Position numbers and translations under genes: made by a program
From: Viscum album
Lineage: Eukaryota; Streptophyta; Magnoliopsida; Santalales; Viscaceae
DNA: 64,000 bases
NCBI GenBank assembly: GCA_963277665.1
Contig: OY728143.1
Coordinates: 236,397,591 to 236,461,590, forward strand
Direction: 5' to 3'
Shown: in pieces, positions 25,961 to 38,325 of the stretch
How positions within the stretch are numbered: the stretch's first letter is position 1
Layout of the letters: the number at the start of each line of letters is the position of its first letter
Notes under the pieces: generated by a model
Seen by the model: only the letters and a program-made list of their open reading frames with translations
Database searches by the model: none
What the model was told of the DNA's origin: nothing

Positions 25961-27295
25961 CCATCGTGAGGGAATATGGTGATGTATTTACTGAAGAGTT
26001 ACCCAGAATTCCTTTAGATCATGAGGTTGTGATATCAATATAACCCATACCTAGAGCTACTCCTATCTCAAATTGTTTTTATATGATGGCTCCAATCGAA
26101 TTGGAGGTGTTAAAGAAGCAACAGTAAGAGCATATGGACAAGGGTTTCATACACCCTAGTGCATATCTATGGGGTGCACCGATGCTCTTTGTGATGAAGA
26201 AGGATGGAACAATGCGGCTATGTATCGATTATTAAGAACTCATCAAGAATACCTTAAAGAATAAGAATCATATTCCCACGATTGATGACTTGTTATTTCA
26301 ATTAAAAGGATGTTAATACTTCTCAAAAGTGGATATTCATTCTGGATATCATTATCTGGTGGTGAAGATGTAAGATATTCATAAGACTGAATTTCTTACA
26401 AGGTATGATCACTTTTAGTTTATGGGGATACCCTTCGGATAGAGTAATTCCACTGCAATGTACATGGTTTTAATGAATAGAGTCTTTAGACATTACCTCG
26501 AAAATTTTTAGGTAGTGTTAATCAATGATATTATTATCTACTCCATGAGAAATTAGGAACATGAAGAATATCTAAGACTTTTGTTGGAGTCATTGAGAAA
26601 TGAGAAGTTATACATCAATTTCAAAAAATGTTAATTTTGAATGAAATGAGTCACATTCATGGGAAATTTGATCACAAGTGATGGAATTTCTATGGACCGA
26701 TAAAAAACAATGTTTATTGAAGAATGGAACATTCCCTCCAGTGTCACAGAAATTTGTAATTTTCTTGGATTAAATGGGTACTACTGACATTTTGTGATCA
26801 ATGTCTCACAATTTTCCAACCCACTAATTTTGTTGAAAAAAAGGGGTAATACATGTCTTGATGAAAAAATGTGAGGTTAGCTTCAAGGAGCTAAATACAA
26901 GGCTAATCACTACTCTTATACTCACACTACAGAAAAGTTGATAATGTTTTGTGATATACACTGGTGCTTCAAAGAAAGGATTGGATTGTTTACTCATGAA
27001 AAATGATAAATTGATACCCTATGCCTCACTAAGGTTGATGATCCATGAGCATAACTACTCTAAACATGATCTAGAGCTGGAAGCTGTGCTTTTTGCATTG
27101 AAAATTTGACGGCACTACCTTTATGGTGAGAAGTGTGACATATACACATGACAGAAGTGATTAATCTATATATTCACAAAAAAGAGCTCAACATGTGTCA
27201 TAGGAGAAGTTAGAGATTATCAAGGATTATGATCGCTCTATTCTATATCATCCTGAAAAGGCGAACAATGTAGCTGATGCACTAAGCAGAAAATA
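25960..27295 (+). pseudogene. Element E reverse transcriptase and RNase H remnant
   Basis: RT is well preserved in order. PRIPLDHEVV (about 26010), [17 protein letters not shown] (about 26133), [13 protein letters not shown] (about 26193), NHIPTIDDLLFQLKG and FSKVDIHSGYHYLVVK (about 26318) are readable, then VVLINDIIIYS (about 26514) at the YxDD position, so one catalytic Asp is replaced. RNase H gives IYTGASKKGLDCLL (about 26957), HNYSKHDLELEAVLFALKI (about 27051) and the end motif NNVADALSRK (about 27269). Numerous stops interrupt the frame; most look like CGA, CAG or TGG codons after C-to-T or G-to-A change. Confidence 0.85.
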
Positions 27296-27299
27296 ACCT

Positions 27300-28490
27300 A
27301 TTACTCCTTCAATGTCATTGATTGAGAAAGTCCCAATCTTCATAGATATTCAAAGGATGTATTTGTAAATCATAACGACATGGGATGCAACTTACGTTTC
27401 CCAAATTATAGAACAAATAATCTATCAAAGATAATATTATGGTGGCATCATGGGATGATTTGGTGTTACAGAAGATAGCAAATGTAGTAAGGGAAGGGAT
27501 GCTGTAAGAGTTTCATATAAATGATGAAGGTGTGATTCATTTTGGAATGTAGTTTTGTGTGCCTTCATCACCTTGGATAAAAAAGTAGCTATTTGAAAAT
27601 TTGAATAGATCAAAATTCTCTATCCATATTCGTAGCACCAATCCGTAACGAGATCTTCGTGAGCCCTTCTAGTAAGATATCATGAATAATGATATTGCGG
27701 AATATATATCAAGGTTCTTGGTATGTCAACAAGTTAAATAAAAGTAACAAAAGTCCAAAGGGTTGATGCAGCTGTTACCTATACCCAGGTGGAAATGGTA
27801 GAATGTTATTATGTACTTTTTTATGGGTCTCTCGAAGACATGAAAGATAAATAATGCGATATTGGTTGTGGTTGACAAACTCGCCATGACATCCCATTTT
27901 ATAACTATTTTGGAAGATCTATCGCTTGAAAAACTTGACAAGAAATCTGTGAGGGAAGTGGTGAGACGACATGGATTTACACTATTGATTGTCTATGATC
28001 CTGATCCAAGGATCACATCTAAATTCTAGAGAAGTCGTCAACATGAATTAATAACATAATTAAATTTCATCATGACCTATCACCCCCAAACTAATGGAAA
28101 ATCTAAATGGACTATTCAGATGATTGAGGATATGCTTGGATCCTCCTTTCAAGAATTCAATGTTAGATGGGACCAAAATCTCCCATTGGTTGAGTTCATA
28201 TACAACAATAGATTTTACTAGAGTATTTAGATGTCTCCTTATGAGGCTCTGTATTGAAATTGATGTACCTCTAAGCTGTTGGGATGATATTAGGGAAACA
28301 AAGCTACTTGGACTCGATCTTGTGCAAGAGATGATAGAGAATTTTCTGTTCCTCCATAAACACATCGAAGATTCTCACAGTGGACAAAAGAGATACGCCA
28401 ACAATAGTCGAAGGGACTTGGAGTTCGACTTTGGAGATAAATTCATCCATTGAATATCACTATGAAAGAGATTCATTTCAATTGTAAATA
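27300..28490 (+). pseudogene. Element E integrase remnant
   Basis: The catalytic core is visible at about 27960-28145. VYDPDPRITSKF holds the second Asp position, then MTYHPQTNGKSKWTIQMIEDML, split here at the usual GQSERT site: the catalytic Glu reads as Lys. A long open stretch in the other strand at 28060-28365 is an antisense shadow of this region. It would cut host DNA and join element ends; it is inactive. Confidence 0.75.
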
Positions 28491-28872
28491 AATAGAAGCT
28501 AATACCAAGGTACATTGGCCGCTTTGATATCCTTGATGTATATGAACCACAGCCAATCAGCTTTAACTTCTACTAAATTTTGCTCATGATCATGATGTGT
28601 TTCATGTTTCACTTCTGAGTAAGTACATACTAGATCCCTCACATGTACAGAACTCAGAGGTAGTAACTCTAGAAGATGATATCTCCTATGAGGAGTAACC
28701 AGTAATGATTCTGGTCCATAAAAAAAGATTCTACACAAAAATACATCTGACCTTGTCAATGTGTTTTTGAGGAACCATAAGTCTGAAGAAGCTACATAGG
28801 AGTATTAGGAGGTGATGAAGGAGAAGTTCCCAAACTATTTTCTATAAAACCAAATTTGAAGGGTGAAATTTC
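28491..28872 (+). pseudogene. Element E integrase C-terminus and chromodomain-like tail, plus 3' untranslated part
   Basis: By position this stretch should hold the integrase C-terminal domain and chromodomain, between the core and the polypurine tract. Short recognisable pieces exist, such as 'taccaaggtacattggccg' at about 28503 (GPF-type segment), but frames are badly broken. I cannot place chromodomain residues with confidence. Confidence 0.45.
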
Positions 28873-28887
28873 TTAAGGGGGGAAGAA
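28873..28887 (+). other. Element E polypurine tract
   Basis: TTAAGGGGGGAAGAA lies immediately before the 3' LTR start TATAACGACCC. It is the best preserved polypurine tract in the window and fixes the left border of the 3' LTR. Confidence 0.85.
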
Positions 28888-31662
28888 TATAACGACCCAA
28901 ATTTCATCAATGAAATAACCTTGTTATAATTATTACTTATTGTATAATAACAGAAGGAAGTACAAAGATATATAATTATACTAAATAAAAAATAACAATT
29001 AAACCTAATTTTTCCACTTTAATGTTTTGAATTTCAAAAATATGACATACACTATTGTGTTCAAGATGTTTTTTGGAGTATAAGGGAAAAAACATAATTT
29101 TTGGTGAATAGTAAAATTCCCTTGTGAATTGTAACCTACCATTCGGAATAAGAATGTGAACCTTATGAATAGTAAATCATTGAAAATAATAGTAACCTTA
29201 CCCATATATGATGAAATAAAAGTTATGCTTCATGGAAATGACAATTTTACTGTATTAGAAGTATTGGTATTTTTGTAAGTCATAAAAAATTAATTATTTA
29301 ATTTAAAAGAAAATTCATTTACATAAAATGGTTTCACAAATAAAAAAAATTCTATTTATTCTATTTTTTAGATAATTCTATAAGACCTTATGTAATTTTT
29401 GAAAGCATTATAAAATATGTTTTTATTTTAAAAACATTAATTTTGATGTAAATTAGGATTTTCATTAAAAATTAAATTTATCACATTTAGAAAATTATTT
29501 TTGAAAAAGGGAATTCATTTTTGGATTCTACACATTAAAAAATGGTTTGGGTGATTTTTTTGGATTTTTATGACCTACATGAATTTTTGTTAATAGTAAA
29601 ATCCAATAATTTATTATATAAATACATTATAATTCAAAAAAACTATTTCTAAAATCACAAGTGATGTAAGAAACCATATCTCAATCTCAGATGCCCACTT
29701 TACTATTCAATGTCACGAAAGAATCATTATTCCATTCCATGGGGGAAATTAATAAAACAATGAATTAAAAATTATGGAAACCCCTCTCCCCTCCACTATA
29801 AATTACACCCTTCAAACCCTCAATTTATCACACATATAAAGCTTCAAGGATTACCTAAACAATATACAAACATATTCCCTTGCCCCTCCCCTACGTCCAA
29901 GAGTATTTGATCTAATCAATGGACAATTCCTAGCTTTCTTAAGGAGGATCTTAAGAGGATAACTGAAGAGGTAATTACCATCTTTCTTTTCCTTTAATTT
30001 CCTTTCAACTTCACGTTATTTTTATATTATGTTTCCACCTATCGTTATCCAGATGGTATTTTAGCTCTATTATTATAATTTTACTGGAATGTTATGATAA
30101 TAATGGGAGATTATATCATCCATCCACCTTCTCCTCTTCTTTTTTATTTTAGAAAAAAATTTGTTCGTGTGGTGTTAATTTATCACCTTCAAGAGTGACA
30201 TGTTTCCAATTTTATTTTACGCCCTCAGATCTAGTCATGAAACCATTTTTACTATTAAACCAGAATATTCAATATTTATTATATCAAATTTATTATTCTA
30301 GAACTATATTATCTAACTATTACAAAATGAATAAAAGTAACAAGTTTGTTGTGGACAAAAACCCACCCAAATTAACCCAAACAATCATCATTAAATTATT
30401 ATATAATGATTCATCCAAATGGTATATACAATAATCCATTATAATGTCATAAAAAATCATGAAATATCATTAATAACTTGTAATATAAGTTCTGTTGTTT
30501 ACCCATGTTCTACACAAACTTCTATTTATGAATACAAGTGAACTATTCTAGAAAACCATGAAAATAAACATTCCCAAACAAGGGATTTAATCCATATAAC
30601 TTATCAAAAAACCCATAATTTAAATTGATGAAACCTTAATGAAAAATATTGATGTAAAAGTATTCTTTAATTGATAATTAATGAATATATTGTGGTAATG
30701 TAGGACATTAAAGTGAAGAATGCATTTGGATACATGTTCAGGGGACATTCTCGAACCAAACTATCCTTCTTCGGGTTCTCCCACTTTCACTCCATTTTTT
30801 GTATGGTTACTCCATAAAAATGATTTTTTATTCATTATATTTCATTTTTTTATATAAATATTTTCCCTGGAATTTATTTCATAATTGTTTTCCAAATTAT
30901 CCTTTCTTTCAAAAAGACACCTTTTATTTCTCAGTCAAGGATGATGGTTATTGTATCAAGTATGTTATCCCCACTTTATTTTGGGAACCCAATGTTATAG
31001 AATGTGTTATTATGATATGAAAAACATTATTCTCCATGGGTTAGATATGTTCATTTTTTATATATGTTCTATGTGGAAATCATGATAATGATAATGTTAT
31101 GATGTGATGTGTGCTCCTGGAATTTTATAGCGCAATATAAATGTTTGAATGTGATGAGTGCACCCAGAATTATACAGTGCTCTTAAGTATTGGATAACGT
31201 GATGAATATAATTAATTAATGTGAAATTATGTGTGAACATAATGTTATCATTGTTCACAATTATGTTTTGTAGTTAACCACTAACACATGATGTTTAATT
31301 TTTATGCATTTCTACATTTTTATTATTTTATTATAGTTTCTTCTCATGATTATTATGATGATGTTATTTTTATGCTCACCCCATGATATGTTGTTCTTAT
31401 CAAACATCTTACTGGGATTTTAACTCACAACTTTTTGAAGTATATTCTCAGGTGACTACTCGTACTAAGGAGAGGTCAACTGCCAATAAGAAGCTAGAGA
31501 AGAAGGAATGAAATAAATGTTTATTCTTGACATTTTAAATGTAATGTTTTCTCTTAGATTTCTCAAGACACTAAAACATTGGAACCTTATATTATAATAC
31601 TATTATATAATTTATCTTAATAATGATTTAATTGTAATGTATGAAAAGGCTGTGTTGCTATA
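28888..31662 (+). repeat. Element E 3' LTR
   Basis: It runs from TATAACGACCC after the polypurine tract to 'gttgctata', matching 'ctctata' at the end of the 5' copy. It is collinear with 21363-24147 throughout, including the GAATAGTAA repeats (about 29103), the TATA region, 'tatcaccttcaag' (30180), 'cttcgggttctccc' (30768) and the GTGCACCCAGAATTATA block (31159). Confidence 0.85.
29796..29803 (+). promoter_or_regulatory. TATA box of element E 3' LTR
   Basis: CTATAAAT after CCCCTCTCCCCTCCA is the counterpart of the motif at 22269. Because it lies in the 3' LTR it could drive read-through into element D sequence downstream. Confidence 0.55.
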
Positions 31663-31749
31663 TCAATATTGGGTGTCGATGGGTTAAACTATCAATAGGT
31701 CATGGTATCGGTAGGTTAGAACGGAGGTAGATCCAGTGTTTGTAGGTCG

Positions 31750-32010
31750 AGAATTAGTGAGTGTTGTTGGTGAGTCATATATGTGACTGAGGTCAGTGAG
31801 CCACATCAAGAACCCGAGTCAGGTTAGTCTGGTCTCAGTGACTCACAGTCGGTCAGTCACGTTAGTGACTCACATCTGCGACTCATGTAGGTGAATCACT
31901 TCAGTTACTCATTATTGGTGAGTCACGTTGGGTATTCTTGGTGGTGAGACTCGTCGGTGAGTCATGTTGGTGAGTCATTCGTTGGTGACTTACCCATCAG
32001 TGGGTCGTTT
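31750..32010. repeat. Cluster of TGA(C/G)TCA palindromes in element D 5' LTR
   Basis: A degenerate short repeat built on GTGACTCAC / GTGAGTCAT contains six exact TGASTCA heptamers within about 240 bases. One more lies at 21339 before the E insertion. TGASTCA is the core bound by plant bZIP proteins of the GCN4/Opaque2 type. The 3' LTR has the matching cluster at 60990-61265. It may be a U3 enhancer, or simply a simple-sequence array. Confidence 0.7.
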
Positions 32011-33854
32011 CATGTTTTTCCTAGTTTTCTAGTTTTTTCCCTCTTAGATTTTATGTAATATAAATTGAGTTTAAAACATTGTTTGAGAATTTTTAATTGC
32101 ATTTCATAGGATATTTATTATATCATTAATATCAGAATGATCCGGGGACAATGAAAATGTCAAACCACATATTCTAGATTATGATATGACTATGAAGGCC
32201 TTTGAAACTATTTCCATTCCATTGATAAAGGATCTGGTTCTTCTATGTTGATATCTTCTCTTCCCCAAGTGTTTACTTTTTCTTCTCATGTTGTACCCAT
32301 AGACTTCTTCCCTCCCAAGCAAGGTGTTGTGCAGTGGGCATAGGATTTAGTTCCCCCGACATTCTCTTGCATCCTCTATGACCCCATGTTTTTTAACAAG
32401 GTGGAGTTGGTGATCATTAGGATTTTGAGTTAGGAATTCCTTCATCCATATTTTAATTTTGTATCATTTTGGGTGAGTAAACTAATGTATATTTAAGAAT
32501 ATTATTGAATACGAATCATAATATAAGGTTTTATGAAGATTAACAGACCCATTATGATAATGGGATTTGCAACCTTAGTAATAAATGAGGGACTGGGAGG
32601 ATGATTATGTTTCTTGTGTTGTTTTTATCTGTAAAATTTTATTGATATTTTGAGTTGTATTCATTATGTAAATCCTGGGTGTTGGTGGTATTTGTTTTTT
32701 CAAAAGTTATGCTTTACAGTTCTTATGTATCCCATGATTAATTATGGAATTATGAATTTTATTAACCACATAGAACTAGTTAAATATATTGATTCCCCAT
32801 GATCAACCTTGCTTTGTGATAACACATGTTTTTTCAAAGTGTAACTACTGAATGAATGTGTTAAATCAAAATACCATTTTCCTTGTTTGGTATGGTTGGG
32901 TGATGTGTGTGGATCTATTTTGTCACGTGCTTCATATGGGTCGTATGGTGATTCTGTTGAGAGAACGATAGTGTGTGCAGATGGATTGATGGTGAAATGG
33001 TATCTTAGGTTGAGATATTCATTGATTTTTGGAATGGATGAACTTTTTTAATCGTGTTTTTGCATCTCAGTGGTTTCATGATTATTGGGAATGGTATTAT
33101 TAGTGGGACTGAAATTTGGTTGGGTTGTTTTATTTTGGTAGATATGGTGATTTTCCTATAGTGGGGTTTATGAGGATGTTTTGGGAGGTATAATTTTAAT
33201 GATGTATGTTGTTATATTGGGTGGGCTCTTGGGTTGATGTCTCTAAAGACCTGTATATTTGGAATGGGTGTTAGAGTGGATTCTTTTAACCTATTCCTTC
33301 TATATAGGCATGGATTTAGTAGTGGTCGGTATGATTAGTTCATCCTTATAACATATGAAATATTTGGTAATTTCCTGAGTAGGGATAGAATCAATAATTT
33401 TGGATTGATTTAAGAAATAAATTAATGTATTGTGTTAATGAACTATGTCTGCTGGTGGATGTGGTTATGCATTAGATGTTGCAAAAATGGAAGTTTTTTG
33501 TGGATTTACTGGTTTTTTTGAAGCCCATAGGCTTGGTTATGAGTTTGAAACTATTAATTATATACATGTAGTTTCTTGTGATTTCAATGAACACCCCACC
33601 ATAGTTGAGAACTATGTTCCGAACACCCCCATTTCCCGGGGGTGTTTTCCCAACATCTTAGTTTGAGGATGGATGTCTTGTTATTGGCATTTCTATTCAC
33701 CCTATTCTATGTTTTGGTATTCCATGATTTTTTGGGAAGGGTGTGCTGTGATTGTGATGTCCATGTGTCTATAGGTGAGGTCTTCTTTCAAGGTGTATTT
33801 GGAAAGAGACTTGTTATACATTCCAAATTTTCTTCAGAAAGTGGTTGTGGTTTG

Positions 33855-33960
33855 TGGCCACGGTGTGTGTGGGTGGGATATGATGTGGTATTGGCCCAGG
33901 TGTTTGTGGGTGGGATGTGGTATGTGGACCATGTGTGTGTGGGAAGGTTGTCGTTTTTTG
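33855..33960. repeat. GT-rich minisatellite in element D 5' LTR
   Basis: Units of about 34-38 bp such as 'gtgtgtgggtgggatatgat' and 'gtgtttgtgggtgggatgtg' follow each other. The related block in the 3' LTR lies at about 63000-63180. Open frames over it (33642-33974) come from the lack of T-A-rich stops in GT-rich DNA. Confidence 0.6.
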
Positions 33961-34205
33961 GGATGATGATTTAACCATTGGGGAGTGGTATGGGGTACCA
34001 AATATTGATATGATTAATACTTTACTTTACATTACTAGGGTTTTTTGGTAAGATTTCTTTTTAGAGATTCAGGTGGATAGTATACATTGTTATGCTCTTT
34101 TGAGTCTCTCATATTTTTTCATATGGGGAATTAGTATACTTAACATACATGTTCACGAATTACATAATTTTTTTCTTATGAGTGTTCTTATATGAAATCC
34201 CTATG

Positions 34206-34213
34206 TATATAAA
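34206..34213 (+). promoter_or_regulatory. Putative TATA box of element D 5' LTR
   Basis: TATATAAA in the context TGTATATAAAAC is kept in the 3' LTR at 63494-63501 although the surrounding LTR DNA has diverged. The position, about 530 bases before the LTR end, is suitable for a U3 promoter. Confidence 0.4.
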
Positions 34214-34738
34214 ACTATTTTATGGTTTTCATGATGATTACATAGACCGTGGTGGACCCTACTAGCTCAGACATTGGGATAGTTGTCATGTGGCTTCATA
34301 GATTTTTTTCTTTTTCTACATTCATTGGAGACAGTTGTATTTCTAACAGTTTTACATTAAAAATACATGGTGGATTTATTATGGGGTCTTTTATATATAT
34401 TTCATTGAATTAATTGTGGTTGATACATCGTATCTCACGTTCAAGGTTACTATAAAAAGTGTAATTCCTCTCATTTTGGTGAGATCATTATACCCTTGGT
34501 TCTAGTCACCACCCGGGGCATACTAGAGTCGTGACTCAGGGATAATTATCCCTTTTTCATCCTAAATAATAAAGGTCATGACAATTTTCCATCCCATTGC
34601 TCATCCATAAGGATAAATATCATGATATAAAGATATAAGAGGAGATAGTTGAGATATATGATGGTGTTTGGAGCTAGGAAGAGTGAGGATTTCATGGGAT
34701 GGTTGGGAAATAGAGTTAGGTGATCATGGTGGGTGACA

Positions 34739-34750
34739 TAGTTCAGAGAA
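34739..34750 (+). other. Possible decayed primer binding site of element D
   Basis: TAGTTCAGAGAA directly follows the proposed LTR end and resembles TGGTATCAGAGC with changes. The call is weak and depends on the LTR end chosen. Confidence 0.3.
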
Positions 34751-34979
34751 TATCGGCTAGGACATAGGGTTTTAGGGCCCCCCATGATGTGATGCAACGA
34801 ATCTAAGCATACCGAACGACCAAGTGAGGTTACACCATTTTTGGTGTAGAGACCCTAGGAAATTAACATTAATCATTACAACTTGTGTTCGTTTTAATTT
34901 AGTAATTTTTTTTAAATTAATATAAACAATGAGTTAAAATGAATCATAAATAAATTGCATACTTTTTGGGAATATGAGT
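34751..34979. other. Element D leader region with a small hairpin
   Basis: This stretch lies between the LTR and the first gag-like sequence. It contains a perfect 7-bp inverted repeat, TACACCA-TTTT-TGGTGTA, at 34831-34848. No coding content is seen. Confidence 0.4.
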
Positions 34980-35860
34980 TCTGTGTTTACCTTCCAAATT
35001 TGGTACCTGGACATTGTCCATGAGTGGTTGAAGCTGTTGCGGTTCAGAAGGAAAATCTGGCTAACCAGCAGAGGGTTGATCCAGATGATGAGGAAAAAAT
35101 GTGCCTAAGAATGTAATGTTACCTTGAGTTATAGAAATTGGGAATTTACAATGGAAATGTCAGGTACATGGGGATGGAGAGTTGGCATGAAGAGATATTA
35201 ATCACCTTTAGCTTGTTACAGCATCTGAAGAAGTATTGAGTTCTATTTCTGGTTAGTCAGATGAGGGTAGTTTCACATCAGTGGAGGATCTTGTACTTGG
35301 GAGAGAGTAATGATAATTATGATATATTGGTTGATTTTGAGAAGGAGTTCCAGGTAGAATATCTTCCTTCAACCGTGAAGGGTGAGAAGATGTAAGAGTT
35401 ACTCTCCCTCCAGCAGTGGATGGTATTAGTATAGGAGTTTGGGATCAAGTTAAATGATCTAATTCATTTTCCTTCAATCCTATTTCTCGATGATGAGTAT
35501 TTTTTGATATTATATGATGAGGCCCTTCTTCCCTCTCTCGTATACATAGTTACTCTATTCACCTAGTTCAAAAAACTTGAGGTCCAAAAGAAAAGGAATG
35601 TGGATGAGAGGATTCACACACGATGAATTGTACCACAATATTGGATGAATTGGGGTTCTAGGAAAGGAAAATATTACAGTAAAAAGTCTCTGGTGGTAGG
35701 ACCTTCTAGGTTTTGGGCATTGGGGAGTCGACCGCAACAGTTTCGGTTTCAACCTTCTAGTCATCATGCTTTTCCCATATCCTTGGGATCGAGGTGTTTC
35801 ACATGTGGAGTCTGCATAAATAATCAAAGTTGGTGCCAAGATTGAGCTTAGTTTGTTGGA
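34980..35860 (+). pseudogene. gag: Element D gag remnant
   Basis: Gag features appear in order. A QQRVDPDDEE-like segment is near 35065, FEKEFQVEYLPSTVKGEKM at about 35338 (family block F-x-x-x-F-x-x-x-Y-F-P) is followed by a stop, then ELLSLQQW. A basic region and zinc-knuckle relic RCFTCGVCINNQSWCQD lie at about 35793-35843. The knuckle keeps C-X2-C but has lost the His. Stops and frame changes make it non-functional. Confidence 0.7.
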
Positions 35861-36211
35861 GGTGGGAATTTTCTACACATCCCTTAGTAGATATTTTCCG
35901 CCATTCAATTTCAATAGTATGGATTGCATACTCTTGCGCCACCTAGGGGAGATAGAGCAACTTGAGTCCGACCTCAGGGATTTTTTAGGGACCTAAACCA
36001 ATATGTGGTCGTTGATGTGGTTGACAGTAGAAGGGAATCAAATCTAGTCATGGTCAGTTGATCACTACAGAGGAAGCAGGTCCATTTGGTCTATATATTG
36101 TTTGAGGTATGATTAGTGGGTTTTGTACACTTTCTTCTATTTTGTTTCATTTTGGAGCATCACACTCATTCATTTGGAACATTGTATCTCGTATTTTTGG
36201 AATAGGCATAG
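35861..36211 (+). pseudogene. Element D protease remnant, 5' part
   Basis: FHFGASHSF at about 36147-36173 is the aspartic protease active-site block of Ty3/gypsy elements, with the catalytic Asp changed to His. About 40 bases later the gene is cut by element B; the AGAGA at 36212-36216 is the target duplication. The rest of protease resumes at 57184. Confidence 0.75.
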
Positions 36212-36216
36212 AGAGA
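36212..36216. repeat. Target-site duplication AGAGA of element B, left copy
   Basis: AGAGA directly precedes TGTGAGGACC. The identical AGAGA follows the right end of B at 57179-57183. The exact match fixes both borders of B. Confidence 0.9.
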
Positions 36217-36895
36217 TGTGAGGACCCCGACTCTAGAAACCTTGGAGCATGTGCCTTCTGAACTTGATGTGTTGTTTTAAAATAAAACATGCACCGAAAA
36301 ACACACATCATGTCCCATACAGAGGATCATGTGTAGTTTGGGTTTTGGGAAACTGGAAACTTCTGAAATGATTCATCTTTTCAAAGCCGATACCAGAAAA
36401 TTTTAAATCAAAACGTAGGGTGAACATTTAAATACTCAGTAAGGGGATTTAAAAATAAAAACACTGTAACTCTTTTTTTAAATCATTCGTTTAAAATCAT
36501 TCTCTTAAGGAAAATGGTAAAACATAACATCAAAATGCTCAGTAAATAGTTTCAACAAATATATAAAACCCTTATGACATTTCTCAAAAGAGTAATAAAG
36601 GACATCATAAACAAGTACGACATGTGATTACCTAATCATAAAATCAAATAGTTAAGAGTAATGCACAATCAGAGTTGCACATAAAGGAAACAACTTAAAT
36701 TTTCATATGCAGGTTACTATTCTACCTAGTGATAAATATTAATCATGCTCCAAAATTATACTAGTGAAATAAGAACATTATGAAAACATAAAGGCATTTG
36801 TCAGGAAAGAATAGGAATTTTATCTTGAAAAGAACTTGTTACATAACTTGAATTATGTGGAATCAACATTTAACATAGACAATCATTTTTGTATC

Positions 36896-37101
36896 ACCAA
36901 GGTCTATCCCCAAGATGTCATTTAAAATAATTACCAAGGTCCATCCCCAAGGTGTCATTAAAATTGTAATCTCAAGTGGTTACATCATTACCCAATGCAT
37001 TGAAGCACTATCAGGTTGCACCCCTAAATTTGTAATCTCTAGTGGTTACATCATTACCCAATGTATTGGAGCGTTATCTGGGTGCACCCTTAAATTTGTC
37101 T
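36896..37101. repeat. Tandem duplications in element B LTR (39-41 bp and 66 bp)
   Basis: First, 'caaggtctatccccaa' and 'caaggtccatccccaa' repeat about 40 bases apart (36898 and 36937). Then a 66-bp unit containing 'agtggttacatcattaccc' is repeated twice (from about 36964), ending with 'tgcaccc'. Since 66 is a multiple of three it gives a repeated 22-residue reading on the plus strand; this is not thought to be a protein. The same arrangement is at 42865-43030. Confidence 0.75.
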
Positions 37102-38325
37102 TCATTATCATGTGAGCCACATCGTTCATACTTTGCTTAATCAGTTTGTATATTCAAGATATCCCATACCACCTTGAATAACTCATTCATTTTCATATTA
37201 CCCAAGGTTTCCCATACCACTTTGGGTAATCTAATTTCTTAGTTCATTTAGTGATATGTCATCAGTATGCATTATGTACAATAATAACTAAAATAAATAA
37301 TGAGCCACCACACATTTTGATAATACATTATATGATAGACAAAATTGCAAAATATGTCAATAACTAATCAAAGGCACCCATAGTTTAGTAAAAAATTCTT
37401 TTCACATCAGCTAATTACTAAAGCATATAAAATGATGATATAATAAATGATGAATCTTTAAAATTATTATTCCATGGAAGTGGAATGCTTAAATAAAACA
37501 AATTCCATCAGTTATGGTCATAAACAGGCCCTTGAAAAATAAATTAAACCATAACTTGATTAAATTGTAACATTCACCAAAGTAGGATCATGGTGTAATA
37601 AGTCAAATAAATGAACACAATAGGACGACATGATCCCATAAATCCTAAATCCTCTAATACATATTAATCAAGCCAAAATATACACTTTATCAAAAAATAC
37701 GTCATGTGAAATGTCAAATAAACTCTTTTAATAAAACATGCTCATTTGTGTGTACATATATACAAAATACATGTTGGTTTAGTAAACACCAAAAATTATC
37801 CGTTATAAAAATCACACATGTATCAAAACATAAAGTCAGTCCTGGTAATCATTATTAAAAATTAGGTTTTTGGATTTTATACTTATAATTATATACACAC
37901 ATCACCATATATTCACCAAGAATGTATATAAGTGTTTCTACACTAAATAAACAATTCCATTAAAATTTCTTGAGTTCTGAAAAAATATTAATTTTATTTA
38001 GTTAAGAACCAAAAACTATAAGAGGGTTTAATATTCATGAATCTATAAATACATAAAAATGTAACAACTTTGGTTTTAAACTAAAACATAATTGTACCTA
38101 ATCCAATGGCCTAGATTGCATCCAAAATATCATTCAAGGATAGGCATTCATCCCCTAAAATCATAACTGTCTCATTTTGAAAAATACATAAATATGTAGA
38201 AATATTTAGTTATATATATATATATAAGGTTTACAAAAATAATATATGTTAAGCGTCGGTTAAAAAGAAACCACAAAATACAAATATTACCTAGTATAAC
38301 CTACCGAATGATATTTGATACGCTA

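Larger units (their letters stand above)
21363..31662 (+). mobile_element. Element E: Ty3/gypsy chromovirus-type element inside the LTR of D
   Basis: This is a full-length 10.3-kb element with LTRs at 21363-24147 and 28888-31662, a tRNA-Met primer site, gag-pol in order and a polypurine tract. The flanking pentamers TCTAT (21358-21362) and TCAAT (31663-31667) differ at one base, as expected for an aged target-site duplication. Host DNA on both sides is the same LTR of element D. RT and protease wording ([21 protein letters not shown] region) is of the Tekay/Del type. All domains carry stops. Confidence 0.9.
31668..34738 (+). repeat. Element D 5' LTR, second part
   Basis: This resumes the LTR cut at 21362 and is collinear with the 3' LTR. 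Matches include 'attgagtttaaaac' (32067 with 61311), 'ggcctttgaaactatttccattccattgat' split as found (32199 with 61444), 'tatcttaggttgaga' (33001 with 62231), 'gaacaccccaccatagttgagaa' region (33590 with 62830), the TATA region (34206 with 63494) and 'tcaccacc' (34504 with 63799). The end is placed at 'ggtgggtgaca' by comparison with 'ggtggtgaca' of the 3' copy. The 5' copy has about 110 extra bases just before that end. Confidence 0.75.

Noticed and set aside
28060..28365. 101-codon minus-strand frame
   Set aside because: Antisense shadow of the element E integrase core, which is recognised on the plus strand.
33445..33974. Plus-strand frames of 63-110 codons in element D 5' LTR
   Set aside because: They cover GT-rich repeat DNA; the matching place in the 3' LTR has stops and indels.
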